64,000 bases of DNA from Orientallactaga sibirica. Taxonomy: Eukaryota > Chordata > Mammalia > Rodentia > Dipodidae. Below the pieces are notes generated by a model. That model was not told where the DNA came from. It did no database searches and saw only the letters and a program-made list of their open reading frames with translations. Below are positions 1 through 10,924 of the stretch, piece after piece (positions within the stretch are counted from its first letter, which is position 1; the number at the start of each line of letters is the position of its first letter). Location: NCBI GenBank assembly GCA_036365145.1, contig JAEOAD010002183.1, positions 1,178,001-1,242,000 of the forward strand, written 5' to 3'. A program made the position numbers and the translations under genes.

Positions 1-399
1 GAAGCTGCCTCCAGATATTGCCAGCCATCCTGTGGTGACCAGCACTGGGGCAGCAACAGGACCCCATCACATGACTGGACTTCTGTTACAGTAGTTTGAT
101 ATTCAGCATCAACACTTAAATGTCCAAGGCCTCAGTTTTCTCATTTGAAACGTTGACGATAACCTGAGAACACATAAAGCCCTTCAATTTCTGTTATAAT
201 GTTTTTAATCACAAATGTTAGCTGTGTATCTCTTATCTGAAATGCTTGGAATCAGACATTTAAAATTTCTTATTTTTTCAGATTTTGGGAAACTTTGCAT
301 ATACATGAGATATCCTGAGGATAGGAATAAAGTCACACTATGAAATTAATTTGTTTCATATGTATCTTATACACAGCCTGAAGGTAATTTTTATACGAT
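1..399. other. Single-copy AT-rich DNA, possible MIR tail
   Basis: No gene or clear young repeat is visible. Around 125-200 the order of a CTCAGTTTTCTCAT-like string followed by an A/T-rich tail resembles the 3' part of an ancient MIR SINE, but the match is too short to be firm. The only open frame crossing the end of this stretch runs into the neighbouring SINE and is not a gene. Confidence 0.4.
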
Positions 400-620
400 T
401 TTTAAAATATATTTTATTATTTGAGAGAGAGAGAAAAAGGCAGAGAAAGAGAGAGGGAATGGGAGTGCCAGGAATGCCAGGGTCTTTATCCACTGCAAAC
501 AAACTACAGATGCATGTGCCACTTTGTGCATTTGGCTTTATGTGTCTACTGGGGAATCGAACCTGGGTCCTTTAGTTTGCCAGCAAGTGCCATAACTGCT
601 AAGCGATCTATCCAGCAATA
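400..620 (-). mobile_element. DIP-type SINE (B2 superfamily)
   Basis: On the minus strand this reads as a tRNA-derived SINE: a GCTGGATAGATCG-like head, an A box, a B box (GGTTCGATTCCCC on the minus strand near 555), the internal CACTTTGTGCAT segment, then a CT-rich stretch and an A/T tail, seen on the plus strand as TTTATTATTTGAGAGAGAG. The same order recurs at least ten times in the window. Substitutions are frequent, so it is a moderately old copy. Confidence 0.85.
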
Positions 621-644
621 CACTATTAAAAAAAAAAAAAAAAC

Positions 645-846
645 CTTTTAATTTTAATTTATTTCAGAGAGAGAGAAAGAAAAGCAGATAAAGAGAGTGT
701 GTGTGTGCCAGAGCCTGTAGCCACTGCAAACAAACTCCAGACTCATGTACAACCTAGTACACTTTGCTTATGTGGGTGCTAGACACACAAACTTGTGTCC
801 TTTGGCTTTGCAAATAATCATCTTAACTGGTAATCCATCTTTCTAA
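645..846 (-). mobile_element. DIP-type SINE, older copy
   Basis: A second minus-strand DIP lies just downstream of the first. The GAGAGAGAGAAAG tract at 667-680 corresponds to the CT-rich 3' part, and the CCACTGCAAACAAACTCCAG block is shared with other copies. The B box is decayed. Only about 25 bases separate the two SINEs, including an A run, which fits insertion into a pre-existing A-rich tail. Confidence 0.75.
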
Positions 847-1436
847 TCATTTTACACTATTTTTAATATGCTTATAGCTCACTACAAATCAAGCCTGGAA
901 TGTTCTACTTATGGTATCATGTCAACATTCATAAATTTGAATTTGGATTAGAGATTTTCAATAAGTATTCCCTTAATAACTATTAGATACTTTGACACTA
1001 TCAAATATTTAACAAATTCAAAGGAGATAATCACACCCAAAAGAGATGTTCAGAAAATTCTAGCTGGCTAAACAGAAATCTCTTGAAAAACTAACATCGC
1101 ATAGTCACACTAAAGCCTTGGGGCAGGTTTCTAAGATAAGTCAGGAAGGCGCTCAAGAGAGAAGGAATACCAGACACAAAAGAGACACAGGGAAAGAGTC
1201 ATCAATTACTAGAAATCACTGCTTAGGAAACAAATGGACAGAAAGTGCAAGTGAGCAGATGTCCCACGTTTCGTGTTAGGACACAGAGAACAGGACCATG
1301 AGTGATGGCCTGGACCAGGAATCATGCCACAACCTATTCTGATGCCTTGATCAAGTTAGACTGTTCAAGCTTTGGGATCTTATCAGTAGGATAAGGACTA
1401 GGATTATAGAAATGGCAATTAAAGATTAACAGACAA
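847..1436. other. Single-copy AT-rich DNA
   Basis: No open frame of note, no recognisable repeat and no RNA gene signature. Confidence 0.5.
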
Positions 1437-1618
1437 GGGCCTGGAGAGATTTCTCAGTGGTTAGGGTGCTTGCCTGCATAGCCTAATGACCTGGGTTCCA
1501 TTCACCAGTACTCACTTAAAGCCAGACACACAAAGTAGCACATGTATCTGGAGTTTATTTGCAGTGGCTGGAGGCCCTGGGGTGCCTATTCTCACTCATT
1601 CTCCTTCCTTCTCCCACC

Positions 1619-1656
<38 letters not shown>

Positions 1657-1665
1657 TTGAAAATA
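1437..1665 (+). mobile_element. DIP-type SINE with expanded TG tract
   Basis: Reads GGGCCTGGAGAGAT, a decayed A box, GGTTCCATTC in place of the B box, then the TGGAGTTTATTTGCAGTGGCTGG block typical of the family. The CT-rich 3' part (1600-1620) has turned into a TG microsatellite. Without the A/B boxes intact this copy is unlikely to be transcribed by pol III. Confidence 0.85.
1622..1654. repeat. (TG)n microsatellite
   Basis: An uninterrupted run of about 16 TG dinucleotides inside the 3' part of the preceding SINE. It creates open frames made of repeating Val-Cys or Thr-His, which are not genes. Confidence 0.95.
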
Positions 1666-2041
1666 CATAATATATTTTAAAAAGATTAATAAGACATACA
1701 ATTAAACAAATGGAGTAAATCCAGTTGAAAGGACCTAATTTATTATTATTTTCTTTTATTAAGGAGAGTGTTGCTTCCATGGGGAGTTTGACAACTGGTG
1801 CCATGGAATGGAGACAGACACTGAGGATGCTCAAAAAACACCAAAATAAAGACCTAATTTTGTGAATGAAATTGTCACCTTTCTTATAGTATTCTCTAAA
1901 GTACAGCAAGTGAACTCAGCTCAAGGCTTCTTATCTTTCATAGAATTCCAACCATTATGATACACTTACCTCAGATTTACTCAGAATTAACTTCCCAAAA
2001 ACTTAAAATAGTTCCTAGAAGTGTCTCTTTTCATTAATCTG
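1666..2041. other. Single-copy DNA with a short L1 3' UTR-like fragment
   Basis: Mostly unassigned. The segment near 1795-1850 (GGAGACAGACACTGAGGATG and following CTCAAAA) matches a block found in the 3' UTRs of L1 copies A, B and D in this window, so a small L1 remnant is likely. Confidence 0.4.
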
Positions 2042-2311
2042 CTGTGATGGTTTATACTGATTGTCAACATGACAGGATGCAGAATCATCTGGAAGACCAG
2101 TCTCTGAGCATGTCTGAGAGGGGTTTTCTGGATTAGGTTAATTGAGGTAGGAACAACCACTGTGGACTGAATAAAAAGGGGAATGCTGATCACTACAATT
2201 CATGTCTCTCTGCTCCATGACTATGAACTATATGCTGCTTCATACTCCTGCTGTCATGTCTTCCCCACTGATGGACTGTGTCCCCTCTAACTGTAAGTTG
2301 GAATAAACCTT

Positions 2312-2341
2312 TGTGGTGGTCTCCATGTATGTCCCCCATAG

Positions 2342-2377
<36 letters not shown>

Positions 2378-2835
2378 GTTTTGCGAGGTAGGGTCTCACT
2401 CTGGTCCAGGCTGACCTGGAATTCACTCTGTAGTCTCAGGGTGGCCTTGAACTCTCGGTGATCCTCCTACCTCTGCCTTCCGAGTGCTGGGATTAAAGGC
2501 GTGCGCCACCACGCCCGGCTTTTCTCATGTATTTTTATTAAGGTTGAACTTCCTGCTTAAGTCTCCAGCAGCCTGCGTGAGGGGGCTTGTCACTGAATTT
2601 CAGCCCAAAGGTTTTTAGAGAGCTTTGAATTCTGCACTTGTCACTATTTGCTTTGTTGGTGTTTCCTGGCTGATAGTGGTTTCTCTTTCTCTGCTTAGAT
2701 TTATGAATGGGAGCTAGCTTCTTCCCCCATCTGTGGAACTTCCCCTGGATTTATAAGCTTGAAATAAATCCCTTCCACCTTATAAACTGTGTTTGATTCA
2801 ATGTTCATCCCAGTAACCTGAAGCTGTCTACTACA
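2312..2835 (+). mobile_element. Solo LTR nested in the MaLR LTR
   Basis: Starts TGTGGTGG and ends CTACTACA. Its 3' half (GGAACTTCCCCTGGAT, a GAAATAAATCCCTTCC polyadenylation region, AACCTGAAGCTGTCTACTACA) matches the LTRs of the young element at 18,497-20,505, so it is an older member of that family. CCTT immediately precedes and follows it (2308-2311 and 2836-2839), consistent with a 4-5 bp target duplication. It is itself interrupted by a B1 SINE. Confidence 0.75.
2343..2520 (-). mobile_element. B1 SINE
   Basis: On the minus strand it starts AGCCGGGCGTGGTGGCGC and continues CACGCCTTTAATCCCAGC, ending in an A tail seen as a run of more than 30 T at 2346-2377. CpG sites in the head (GCCGGGCGTGG) are retained, suggesting a fairly recent insertion. 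It is the innermost of three nested elements. Confidence 0.93.
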
Positions 2836-2892
2836 CCTTTCCTCCTTAAATTGCTTTCAGGTATTTTACCACAGCAACAAGAAAATTAGGTA

Positions 2893-3185
2893 AAATATCA
2901 ACTAATTTTTTAAGAATTCCCTTCCCCTTTGGATTAATGTGTCAAGCTGAGTTAACCATGCATGTTTTGTCTGACTAGTAGACTATGTATTAAATAGAAG
3001 AAGTAATCTGAATGGACAAAACAGGATGCTCAGAGGACAGCTAGAAACACTGCTTCTTAAGGAGGTGGAAAATCAATGGTACATCCAGGAAACTTTGCCC
3101 CCAATAGCCAGAAGAGGCTAGGCCTCCTGCTGCCCCTCCTGTTCTTACATACTGACAGAATAGAAGGGGAGTTAAAAAATGTATA
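2893..3185. other. Single-copy DNA
   Basis: No recognisable gene or repeat. Confidence 0.5.
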
Positions 3186-3294
3186 TAATCCAGGTGTGGT
3201 GGCACACACCTTTAATTCCAGCACTCAGGATGGCCAAGGTAGGAGGAATACCTGAGTCTGAGGCCAGAGTGAGATCCTACCTTGAAAAACCAAT
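3186..3294 (+). mobile_element. B1 SINE, internally deleted
   Basis: The head CCAGGTGTGGTGGCACACAC and CCTTTAATTCCAGCACTCAG are present, then the element jumps from GTCTGAGGCC to AGAGTGAGATCCTACCTTG, so the middle third (the CCCTGAGACTAC to CAGCCTGG block seen in full copies) is missing. Confidence 0.85.
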
Positions 3295-3300
3295 AGATAA

Positions 3301-3332
3301 ATGATGGATGGATGGATGGATAGATAGATAAT
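3301..3332. repeat. (GATG)n/(GATA)n microsatellite
   Basis: Tetranucleotide repeat grown from the A-rich tail of the adjacent B1; the unit changes from GATG to GATA part way. Confidence 0.9.
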
Positions 3333-3372
3333 ACAAATAAAAATAAAATGAAAATACAAATAAAATGTAGAC

Positions 3373-3567
3373 AGAGGGTAGAGAGATGGCTTAGCAGTTA
3401 AGGTGCTTACCTGCAAAGCCTAAGGACCTAGGTTCAATTCCCCAGTACCCATGTAAGCCAGGTGCACAGGTGGTGCATGTGTCTGGAGTTCCTGTGTAGT
3501 GGCTGGAGGCCTTGGCATGACAATTTTCATTCTTTCTCTCTTCTCTCTATCTCTCTCTGCTTACAAA

Positions 3568-3614
<47 letters not shown>

Positions 3615-3618
3615 AAAA
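3373..3618 (+). mobile_element. DIP-type SINE with (TAAA)n tail
   Basis: Well preserved: GGTAGAGAGATGGCTTAGCAG (A box region), GGTTCAATTCC (B box), the internal TGCATGTGTCTGGAGTTCCTG block, a CT-rich tract and a tail of about twelve AAAT units at 3566-3614. The tail has expanded as a microsatellite. Confidence 0.92.
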
Positions 3619-5269
3619 AGAATATAAATAATGGATATAGAGAAGGTATCTCTGAGCTGAGTGTGCAGTTGGAACCTTTTTAAGCTTAGCCCTCTAGCAA
3701 ATGCTTACTGATATCTCCACCTCTTCCTAACAGACCTTTCAGATCACCTTTTTCTTTCCTATGAGGGAAGCAACTAAACCCAAGGCCTGTGTGTGTTTGG
3801 AAAGCCATTTACCAATGGACTACATTCCCATCCCTCAAGTCACTTTTCATCTCTCACTTTTCCCTGCTCTTAGTAACAGCTGTCCCTTAAATTAAATTTC
3901 CAATGTTTTCTTAACAGATAATCTAAAAATAACAGGCACATTGTACCTCTGTCCTTCCAGGATTTCACAAGGTTGCGGGCATGGATTAGTTGGAAATCCA
4001 AACATAGGAAACCAGTCTGGAGATCTGACAGAAGTGACCCCCCACCCCCACAGAGACACTACTGTCAGCTTCTGCTGAGTCATAGCAAAAGACAAATACT
4101 ACAGAAGGGAAAGGGCCAGGGAACAAGTGCAACTTAAAAAAGCAAAGCCACTGGGGCTACCTCATAGACTCAGGGCCTCCTTTATTCCATTGCCCTCTGA
4201 GGAAGATATGCAGACCAGAGTTTTATAGCTGCAGTCTCATTTTATTAAACTAGACCACACTTACTCATCCTTCAGATGGCCAGTAAATAATAATATATCT
4301 TGTACATGTAGGTTGGCTACTGAGGGAGGAGGTAGGAATTAATTTCAAATCTATCACATAGTTTCAAGCTATTTCCAGTGAGATTTCCTACCTGGCCACT
4401 GTGCTAGGAGCCATCATTTCCATAATTATTGAAAACAGCATCTCAGCCAAAGTGGTACATTGTGTCTGCACAGTGAGACCTCACTCCAGGAAATAGAATT
4501 AAATAACACTATCATCACAAGTGTCTAGGGTCTTTTTCAGAAAACTGTAATATTTGACCTCCTAATTTAGAAAAGGTTTTTGTAAGTGCTCCAAGCTTTA
4601 GCAAAGCCTATAATTCAAGGAACTGATTTCTAAGTTAACATAGCCAGCTAAACCAAAAAGTTGAAACCTGTGCACAGTAAGTGAAGACAGAATCAAATCC
4701 TTGATGTTGTATTTTGTCTCCCAGCAACATTCTGGGTCTTTATTTATTTGTGGTTACTTATTTTATTCTTCCAGGCTGTTTCACAATTTTGTTTGTATAC
4801 ATATATAAACTATGCTAAGGGTTAAGAGATAGATGTACAGGTTCAACTAAATTTAAACTCTGATGAAATAAGTAATAGGGATGCTTTTTAGATGAAATGC
4901 ATCTTAATAGTAGATTTTACAAACCACTTTTGATGGGTGGCATTATATAATTCATTGAGGCTTCAATTTCGAATTTAAACTTTCTATAAATCTGGATTTT
5001 TGTTTTACTTTTGAGAAAAAATAATTAATGAAAACAGGTACAAACCTGTTAAGTCAAAATTTATTATTTTACAAAATTTTGCACTGGTGTTAGTGGTATC
5101 AGTTTATTCATATTTATTGAACGTACTAAATGAAAAGTTGTGGGTGCTCATGGGATGGTCTAATTTGGGGCCAGCACCACACTGCATTGATGATCATCTC
5201 CTTCCAACAGATTCCTTACCATCACCCATACCTAAGCCTCATACAGCACGACTTCAATATTTAAAAACA
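3619..5269. other. Single-copy AT-rich DNA
   Basis: A 1.6-kb interval without a recognisable young repeat, gene or RNA. The small open frames here have no conserved composition or domain. Confidence 0.5.
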
Positions 5270-5385
5270 TATATCTCCTATCTGGAAGGGGTAGCACATG
5301 GGAGACTAAGGCAGGACTGAAAATTTGAGACCAACTTGGGCTAGACAGGTTGTCTCCAAAACTACAAAAAAATACATAAATTCTA
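5270..5385 (+). mobile_element. Decayed B1-like SINE
   Basis: The order GGGAGACTAAGGCAGGACTG, TTTGAGACCAACTTGGGCTA, GACAGGTTGTCTC followed by an A-rich tail matches the B1/7SL layout but with many substitutions and a missing head, so it is an old copy. Confidence 0.6.
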
Positions 5386-6128
5386 CCTACTGGTGCAACA
5401 GTGAGACATAGGCTATGAGGGTAATTGTCTGCTCTCTGATTGGCTAAGAGTCCTGCTCAGTGGGAGGGAGTTCATGCCTGGTACTGAGAACCAATCATAA
5501 GCCTATGCTTAGAAGGTTATAGGCCCAGCAAGGAAGTTCCTACTGATTGTTTGTTGGCTAAAAGGAGAGGTTATACCCATCAAAAGGCCTTCTAAATGTA
5601 TATGTTTATCCCCTTTGATACATGCTGTTCTCACTCTTGATTAGAGAATCTGCTCTTTACAGATGGCAGCACATACTAGGGAGACCCAAGACCTATCAGA
5701 ATGGTAAGAAGAAAAAGCTTAATGCCTAGAACTAGACAACTCATGTCCATCATGCCCATTAGGGAGAAACATTACAGAAGTAGCAGATTAAACATGAGTG
5801 CTGCTCTCACTGCTAATCAAAGAACCTTTTCTAGGGAGATGGCAAGACATACTGAAGAGAGTCAAACTTAAAGCAAAAAATGACAGGCTGCCAAGAACTC
5901 AACACTAAAGGAGACTTATAACATGCACTCTAAAGAAGCTCAGGGAACTCTGTGGAAGAGGGGGTGGAAAGAATCTAAGAGCCACAGGGCGGAAAGGTGT
6001 ATTCTTAAGCATTGTCTCTCACACAGCAACTAACTGGTACATTCCTTATTGCACAGTGATTACTGATACCCCCACTGAAGAGGGCACTCAGTGGAATGGG
6101 AGAGCAGACATAAGAGTACAACCCAATG
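5386..6128 (+). mobile_element. L1 3' UTR fragment
   Basis: Shares ordered blocks with the 3' UTRs of the longer L1 copies: the GCAACAGTGAGACA block, CTGATTGGCTAAGAGTCCTG, CTCAGTGGGAGGGAGTTCAT, TTGATTAGAGAATCTGCTC, the GGGGGTGGAAAGAATCTAAG segment and the final CCCCCACTGAAGAGGGC. It is 5'-truncated, so no coding part of the L1 is present. Confidence 0.75.
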
Positions 6129-6129
6129 G

Positions 6130-6262
6130 AGCCAGACTTGGGGTGCTGAGGTAGAAAGATCATCCTAATTTCAAAGCTAGCCTGGAGCTATGAAGTTAGT
6201 TCCAGGTCAGCTTGAGATAAAGTTAAGGCTCTGCCTCAAAACAAACAAACAAACAAAAAAAG
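6130..6262 (+). mobile_element. Decayed B1-like SINE with (AAAC)n tail
   Basis: GCTGAGGTAGAAAGATCATC, CCAGGTCAGCTTGAGATA and GGCTCTGCCTCAAAAC keep the B1 order; the tail is an AAAC repeat (6238-6259). Head missing and substitutions common. Confidence 0.7.
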
Positions 6263-6477
6263 TATAACTCAATGGGAATATGACCAACTTACAATATGTC
6301 CATATACTTCACATTAAGTGATTTATTTAGATTTTTTTCAATGCTGTTTAAATTACAAAAAACATGTTTAATTGCAGTATTAAATATATTAGGACTAACT
6401 GCAAACTTTATCTTAATATTTGCTTTAGTTATTACATTGAAGATAGATCAAATGCCCTCAGAAAGAGCAACTGGGAT
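6263..6477. other. Single-copy AT-rich DNA
   Basis: AT-rich with a short open frame of low-complexity hydrophobic residues; no support for a gene. Confidence 0.45.
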
Positions 6478-6775
6478 TGGGGAGATGGCTCAGTGAGCAG
6501 CAAAAGCATGAAAAACTGAATTGGGACCCCCCAGCAGACCATGAAAATGTCAGGTGGGCATAACGACCCCTGTAATCCCAGTGTTGTCGAGGCAGAAATA
6601 GGATCCTGGGGCAAGCTGGCTAGTTAAGTCCGGATTGGAGTGAGAGCCCCATCTTAATAAATAAGGTAGATGGTGGCTGACAAAGACACTTACCATCGAC
6701 CTTCACCTCCACATTCATGTGCTCCCTCACACACAAGAGCACATGTGAAAAAAATCAAAAAGCATCTATCTTAAA
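6478..6775 (+). mobile_element. B4-type composite SINE
   Basis: Starts as a tRNA/ID-like head (TGGGGAGATGGCTCAGTGAG), passes into a B1-like body (CCTGTAATCCCAGTGTTGTC, AGGCAGAAATAGGATCC) and ends with CTTACCATCGACCTTCACC and a CACACAC-bearing tail. That head-body-tail order is the B4 design known from rodents. It is old, with many changes. Confidence 0.75.
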
Positions 6776-7872
6776 GAAAAGCAGTAAGTTTATACTCTAT
6801 TAAAAGTTTTTACTTTACAAAGTCTTACCTAAAAGATATTTTAAATTGATAATTAATCATCATATTTATCCATGCAATTCCAGGAAGCATGTTTCTTTTC
6901 ACATTTTAAAATTTTGGAAATGAGATAGTGCTTACAACCCTATCTGCATTAAATATGATTGTGTTCTCTGTTTTCCTCCTAACCACTGTCACATCCAACA
7001 ATCCATGGTGTTTTTAGATAGGAGAAAACACAGTATTTTCTGTATATGCCAAATACTTAAATAAGCTTAGCCCAGAGTAGTAGGCCAGTTCCTCAGGAGC
7101 TAGTTCTTGGCACGCTAAAGTGCTATTTGAGTAATATGTACACATTAAGTCAAATTTCATGATGTGATCTTTTATATAAAAATAACAAAATGTAAATACA
7201 GCACTTACAAATGAAAAAACTATGGCCCTCCCCACCCACCTATTCAAAGCAAACTTGCTGCTCATCTGTCCCTCTAGTCACAATACTCATGACTACCTGT
7301 TGAAATTATGCAACCAAATAAACATGGCTGGGGCTCTCTGAATGAAGCAAGCGAGACATTTGTCATCAAAGATTCAGCTTCTTTAATGTGCCTCATAATC
7401 ACCACATGATATACGAAGCACATGCATAACCTGTACCAAAGTCAACAATGATATTAATCCTGCCTTGACCAGAGACAGCAAATGAGTTAGTGAACCTATT
7501 ATATTTTTATTGACTAAAAATCATTCCCCTCATGTCTGCATTAATGTTTGTTGATCAAATAAGTAAAGAACATAGATTTAGTGAGATATAAAAATAGAAG
7601 TCTGAGAAGAACCTTGGACCCGTCCTTAACACAACCAGAAAGAATACCTCCCAGCACAGCAACCCAGATCAGCCTATCATTCTGGGCTGCTTGCCTTGCA
7701 TACCACTATCAGGAGAAAAAGGTGAGAGCCGGAAACTAGAAGAGCTACTTCCCATACTGAGTCAGTTTGTAAATAAGTAAAAACTAAAGGAAAGGACAGA
7801 AAAAATTAAATAAAATAGTTTCTAACACATTATGCTTTAATTACTTGTGAACTGAAGTAATTATTTGGGGAT
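6776..7872. other. Single-copy AT-rich DNA
   Basis: No recognisable repeat or gene. A minus-strand frame at 7014-7265 has no known domain and average base composition. Confidence 0.5.
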
Positions 7873-8205
7873 TGTTGTAGTCAGGTTTGCACTGCTGGCA
7901 GAAATCACCTGACCAAGAGCAGCCTGTGGGAAAAAAAAAAAAAAAGGTTTATTTTGGCTTACATACTCAAGGGGAAGCTCCGTGATGGCGGGGAAAATGA
8001 TGGCATGAGCAGAGGGTAGACATCCACCCCAGCCAACATCAGGTGGACAACTGAAACAAGAGAGTGTGTGAAACACTGGCAGGGGGAAATTGGCTATAAT
8101 ACTCATAAGCCCGCCACCAGGCATGAGTACTCAAATCTCCATCAGTTGGGATCCCAACATTCAGAACACCTAAGTTTAGGGGGACACCTGGATCAAACGA
8201 CCACA
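7873..8205 (-). repeat. 3' LTR of the minus-strand MaLR element
   Basis: About 333 bp. It aligns along its length to 9362-9708, apart from about 14 bp present only in the other copy (the AATACACTGCTTCCAGGAGG area). It contains an A run of about 16 (plus strand) next to the polyadenylation region. Confidence 0.82.
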
Positions 8206-9334
8206 TTCCACCCCGACCCCCATACACTGACAACCAACCAGGATGTAAAATGCAATGCATTCAGTCCATCTTTAAAATCCCCATAGTTTTTAATAAATCC
8301 TAATGATGTTCAAACATTCCCATAGTCCGAGGGCTTTTAACTGAGCCATAATACCAAAAAAAAAAAATATCCCCCAAACCCATAATGGTACAAAATAAAC
8401 ATCCACACAGTAAAAGATGGCATTGGGCATAGAAAAGAAATATTCAACTAATATAATATTTAAACATCAAACTCTGTAGCTCCAAGTCTTAACAACTATA
8501 ACCAGCCTCCAAGTCTGATAATTCTAACCAGCAACAAGTCTTTGGAATTCCAATTCTGCCCCTCCAGCTGGGCTACTCACAGTCCTGGAAAACATCTGGG
8601 GCCTGCAACTCTCCTTGGCAGCCATCTCGTGGCCCCAGGAATCTCCACTGGGTCTGCACTACATTGTTCATCCTCATTGGCTCCATAGGGTCTCCAATGC
8701 AGGCATCCAGCAAACCTGCTTCACACTGCCCATGGTCATTTCCAAAATACAAGACCATTTTGCAAATTCAATGACACTCTCTTTTTGGCATTTCTTATAA
8801 TCCACGACACCAGGTAGGGTAACAATTTGTTAATCCACAGGGGAATAAAGCAGACTTTGAGCATGCAGGCCCCTCCAAAGGACTGCATTCTTTCTATTCT
8901 TTCTGTTGTCTGATTGCAGGTCAGCTGGCCCAGTCTCAAAGGTTGTAATCTCTCCTACAATTGCAGCCAAACAGGCAGAAGTTTTGGCCCAAAGATTTCA
9001 TTTTTTTCTATGTCATATTCCTCTGCTCATACCAGTCCATTTCTACACGATGCAACCTTGCACAGATTCTCAGGACACGGGCAGAACAGCAAGCATCTCA
9101 CATAAACTGCTGGCCCAGTCCTAGAAAAGCTCATTCTCACCATAAAAAGCTAAACCTCACAGTCCATAGTTCTTACTGCATCCAGATCTTTCAGCTCTGA
9201 CCAGAATAGTCCATCAAGCTGTACTTACAGCACTGCAAGGTGTCCCTTAGGCCAAAGTTTCAAATACTTCCACATTCCTCTTGAAAATCAGCTCCAAAGG
9301 CCAAAGCCACACAGTCAGGTGTCTAGCAGCACAT

Positions 9335-9354
9335 GACACCACTAATTGGTACCA
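9335..9354 (-). promoter_or_regulatory. tRNA-Leu-like primer-binding site
   Basis: On the minus strand this reads TGGTACCAATTAGTGGTGTC, 7 bases inside the 5' LTR. The start TGGTACCA and the GTGG that follows are what an ERVL/MaLR tRNA-Leu primer site looks like, with a few substitutions. Confidence 0.7.
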
Positions 9355-9361
9355 ACATTAC

Positions 9362-9708
9362 TGTTACAGTCAAGTTCACATTGCTGGCAGAAATCACTTG
9401 AACAAGAGCAGCTTACAGGAAAAAAGATTTATTTTGACTTACAGACTCAAGGGGGAAGCTTCATAATGGCAGGAGAAAATGATGGCATGAGCAGAGGGTG
9501 GACATCATCTCTTGGCCAACATCAAGTGGACAATAGCAACAAGAGAGTGTGCCAAACACTGGCAAGGGTAAAGTGGTTATAACACTCATGAGCCCGCCCC
9601 CAACAATACACTGCTTCCAGGAGGTGTTAATTCCCTGTCTCCATCAGCTAGGAACCTAGCATTCAGAGCACCTAAGTTTATGGGGTACACCTGAATCAAA
9701 CCACCACA
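9362..9708 (-). repeat. 5' LTR of the minus-strand MaLR element
   Basis: About 347 bp. Shares GCTGGCAGAAATCAC, GATGGCATGAGCAGAGGGT and CCTAAGTTTA blocks with its partner. By eye well over 5% of positions differ between the two LTRs, so the insertion is much older than the one at 18,497-20,505. Confidence 0.82.
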
Positions 9709-10285
9709 GAGATAAAACAACATTTTTAGAAAGGCAATTAAATTAGCCAATTGGGAATCAGTGACACTACAGTCATTGTGACACAAATAGTCTTCAAAGT
9801 AATAGAAGCAGAACTCAGCAGAAGCACCTGAGATGGCATAGCTGACCAACAAACAATCTGCCCCACTGTTCTAGAAGAAAGTATAGATCTCAAATCCCCA
9901 AGGTTCCAATGAGATTGGATTCCTTTACTTAATTAACTACTTATCCAAGATACTATCTAAAAAAAAAATAATATGTTGACCCTGAAGCTGTATGCAGATA
10001 AGTTGCTGGGGCCTCAACAACTCTATTTATTGGATTATCCATTTTCATGTCTAACAGAACTCAAAGCTGAAACTTTTATCACTTGAGCTGATCTTAAACT
10101 TCCACATTTATGCTGTGCTTTTATAAAAGGTACGGTATAAATGTGTGATTATACATGGTCTAAGATAAAAATACAAGCAGGAAATAAAGAGGAGGAAGGA
10201 CTCTTCACTGTCAGTAAAACTACTAGAATTATATGGTAAAAACCTCTCCTAAACTGAACTCAGTTGTTTTTTTTTTTTATTTTTG
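9709..10285. other. Single-copy DNA
   Basis: No recognisable gene or repeat. A minus-strand frame that crosses 9586-9852 overlaps the LTR and is not a gene. Confidence 0.45.
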
Positions 10286-10922
10286 TGTTGATTTTGGAAT
10301 GGTTAATTTACTATAGAGTTGTTTTCCTTTTTCTCTGTTGTTAATTTACCTTATTGACAATTTTTATACCTGTATATAATGTGTTTTGATCATATTTCCT
10401 TTACATTCTCCTGTCCCCTCCTTCCTATGCCCTTTCCACTGAATCTCATCTTCCCAACTAGTACTTCTTCCACTTTGATGTCATTTTTTTCTCACGCATG
10501 GGGCTTTAATTAGGGTCACCTGCATAAGCATAGGTGGAGGTCTATATATCAGAGTATGTGGGTCTACTATACAATTGAAAAAAATATCTCCCACTTCCCC
10601 AGCCACCATTAGCTGCCTGTAATTCTTTGGGAGCCTCATGCTCCCCTTCATCATTTATGAAAGAATGTTGATAGGCCCAATATTATTTGGGACCTGTGCA
10701 GGTTACAATAGTCACTGTGAGTTCACAAATACAACAGCCATGTCCTCTATGAATGACAGTGTTCAATGGCATGCCTTCTCCTCTGGCTTTTGCGTTCTTT
10801 CTTCTCCCTCTTTCACATTGTTCCCTGAGCCTCAAAGGCATGCCATGGATGGGTCATTTAGCATTGAGAATTCCAGAGACACACATTATCAGTACTTAGA
10901 TGAGTTCTGAGTACACACCCCA
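10286..10922 (-). mobile_element. Old L1 3' UTR fragment (Lx-like), minus strand
   Basis: The ordered blocks TTTGATCATATTTCCTTTAC, GGGCTTTAATTAGGGTCACC, CTTCCCCAGCCACCATTAGC, TTGATAGGCCCAATATT and CAACAGCCATGTCCTCTATG resemble what I recall of old rodent L1 3' ends read on the reverse strand. No coding part is visible. The family name is from memory and not certain. Confidence 0.5.
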
Positions 10923-10924
10923 TC

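Larger units (their letters stand above)
2042..2892 (+). mobile_element. MaLR-type solo LTR split by a younger LTR
   Basis: The left part (2042-2311) starts TGTGATGGTTTATACTG and runs to the polyadenylation signal region GAATAAACCTT. The right part (2836-2892) continues with CCTTTCCTCCTTAAATTGC and CACAGCAACAAGAAAATTAG, the expected end of an ORR1/MT-like LTR of the ERVL-MaLR class. The interruption is exactly the solo LTR at 2312-2835. No internal region is attached, so this is a solo LTR. Confidence 0.7.
7873..9708 (-). mobile_element. Complete non-autonomous MaLR-type LTR element
   Basis: Two related LTRs in the same (minus) orientation bracket a 1,156-bp internal region. On the minus strand each LTR starts TGTGGT and ends TAACA or ACAACA, with an AATAAA-type signal. 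A Leu-tRNA-like primer-binding site lies just inside the 5' LTR, and a G-rich purine tract (plus strand CCACCCCGACCCCC, near 8,207-8,222) lies just before the 3' LTR. The flanking pentamers GGGAT (7868-7872) and GAGAT (9709-9713) look like a decayed target duplication. No gag or pol frame is visible, so it would need proteins in trans. Confidence 0.82.

Noticed and set aside
1592..1909. 105-codon minus-strand frame
   Set aside because: It runs through the TG microsatellite (repeating Thr-His) and a SINE end; low complexity, no domain.
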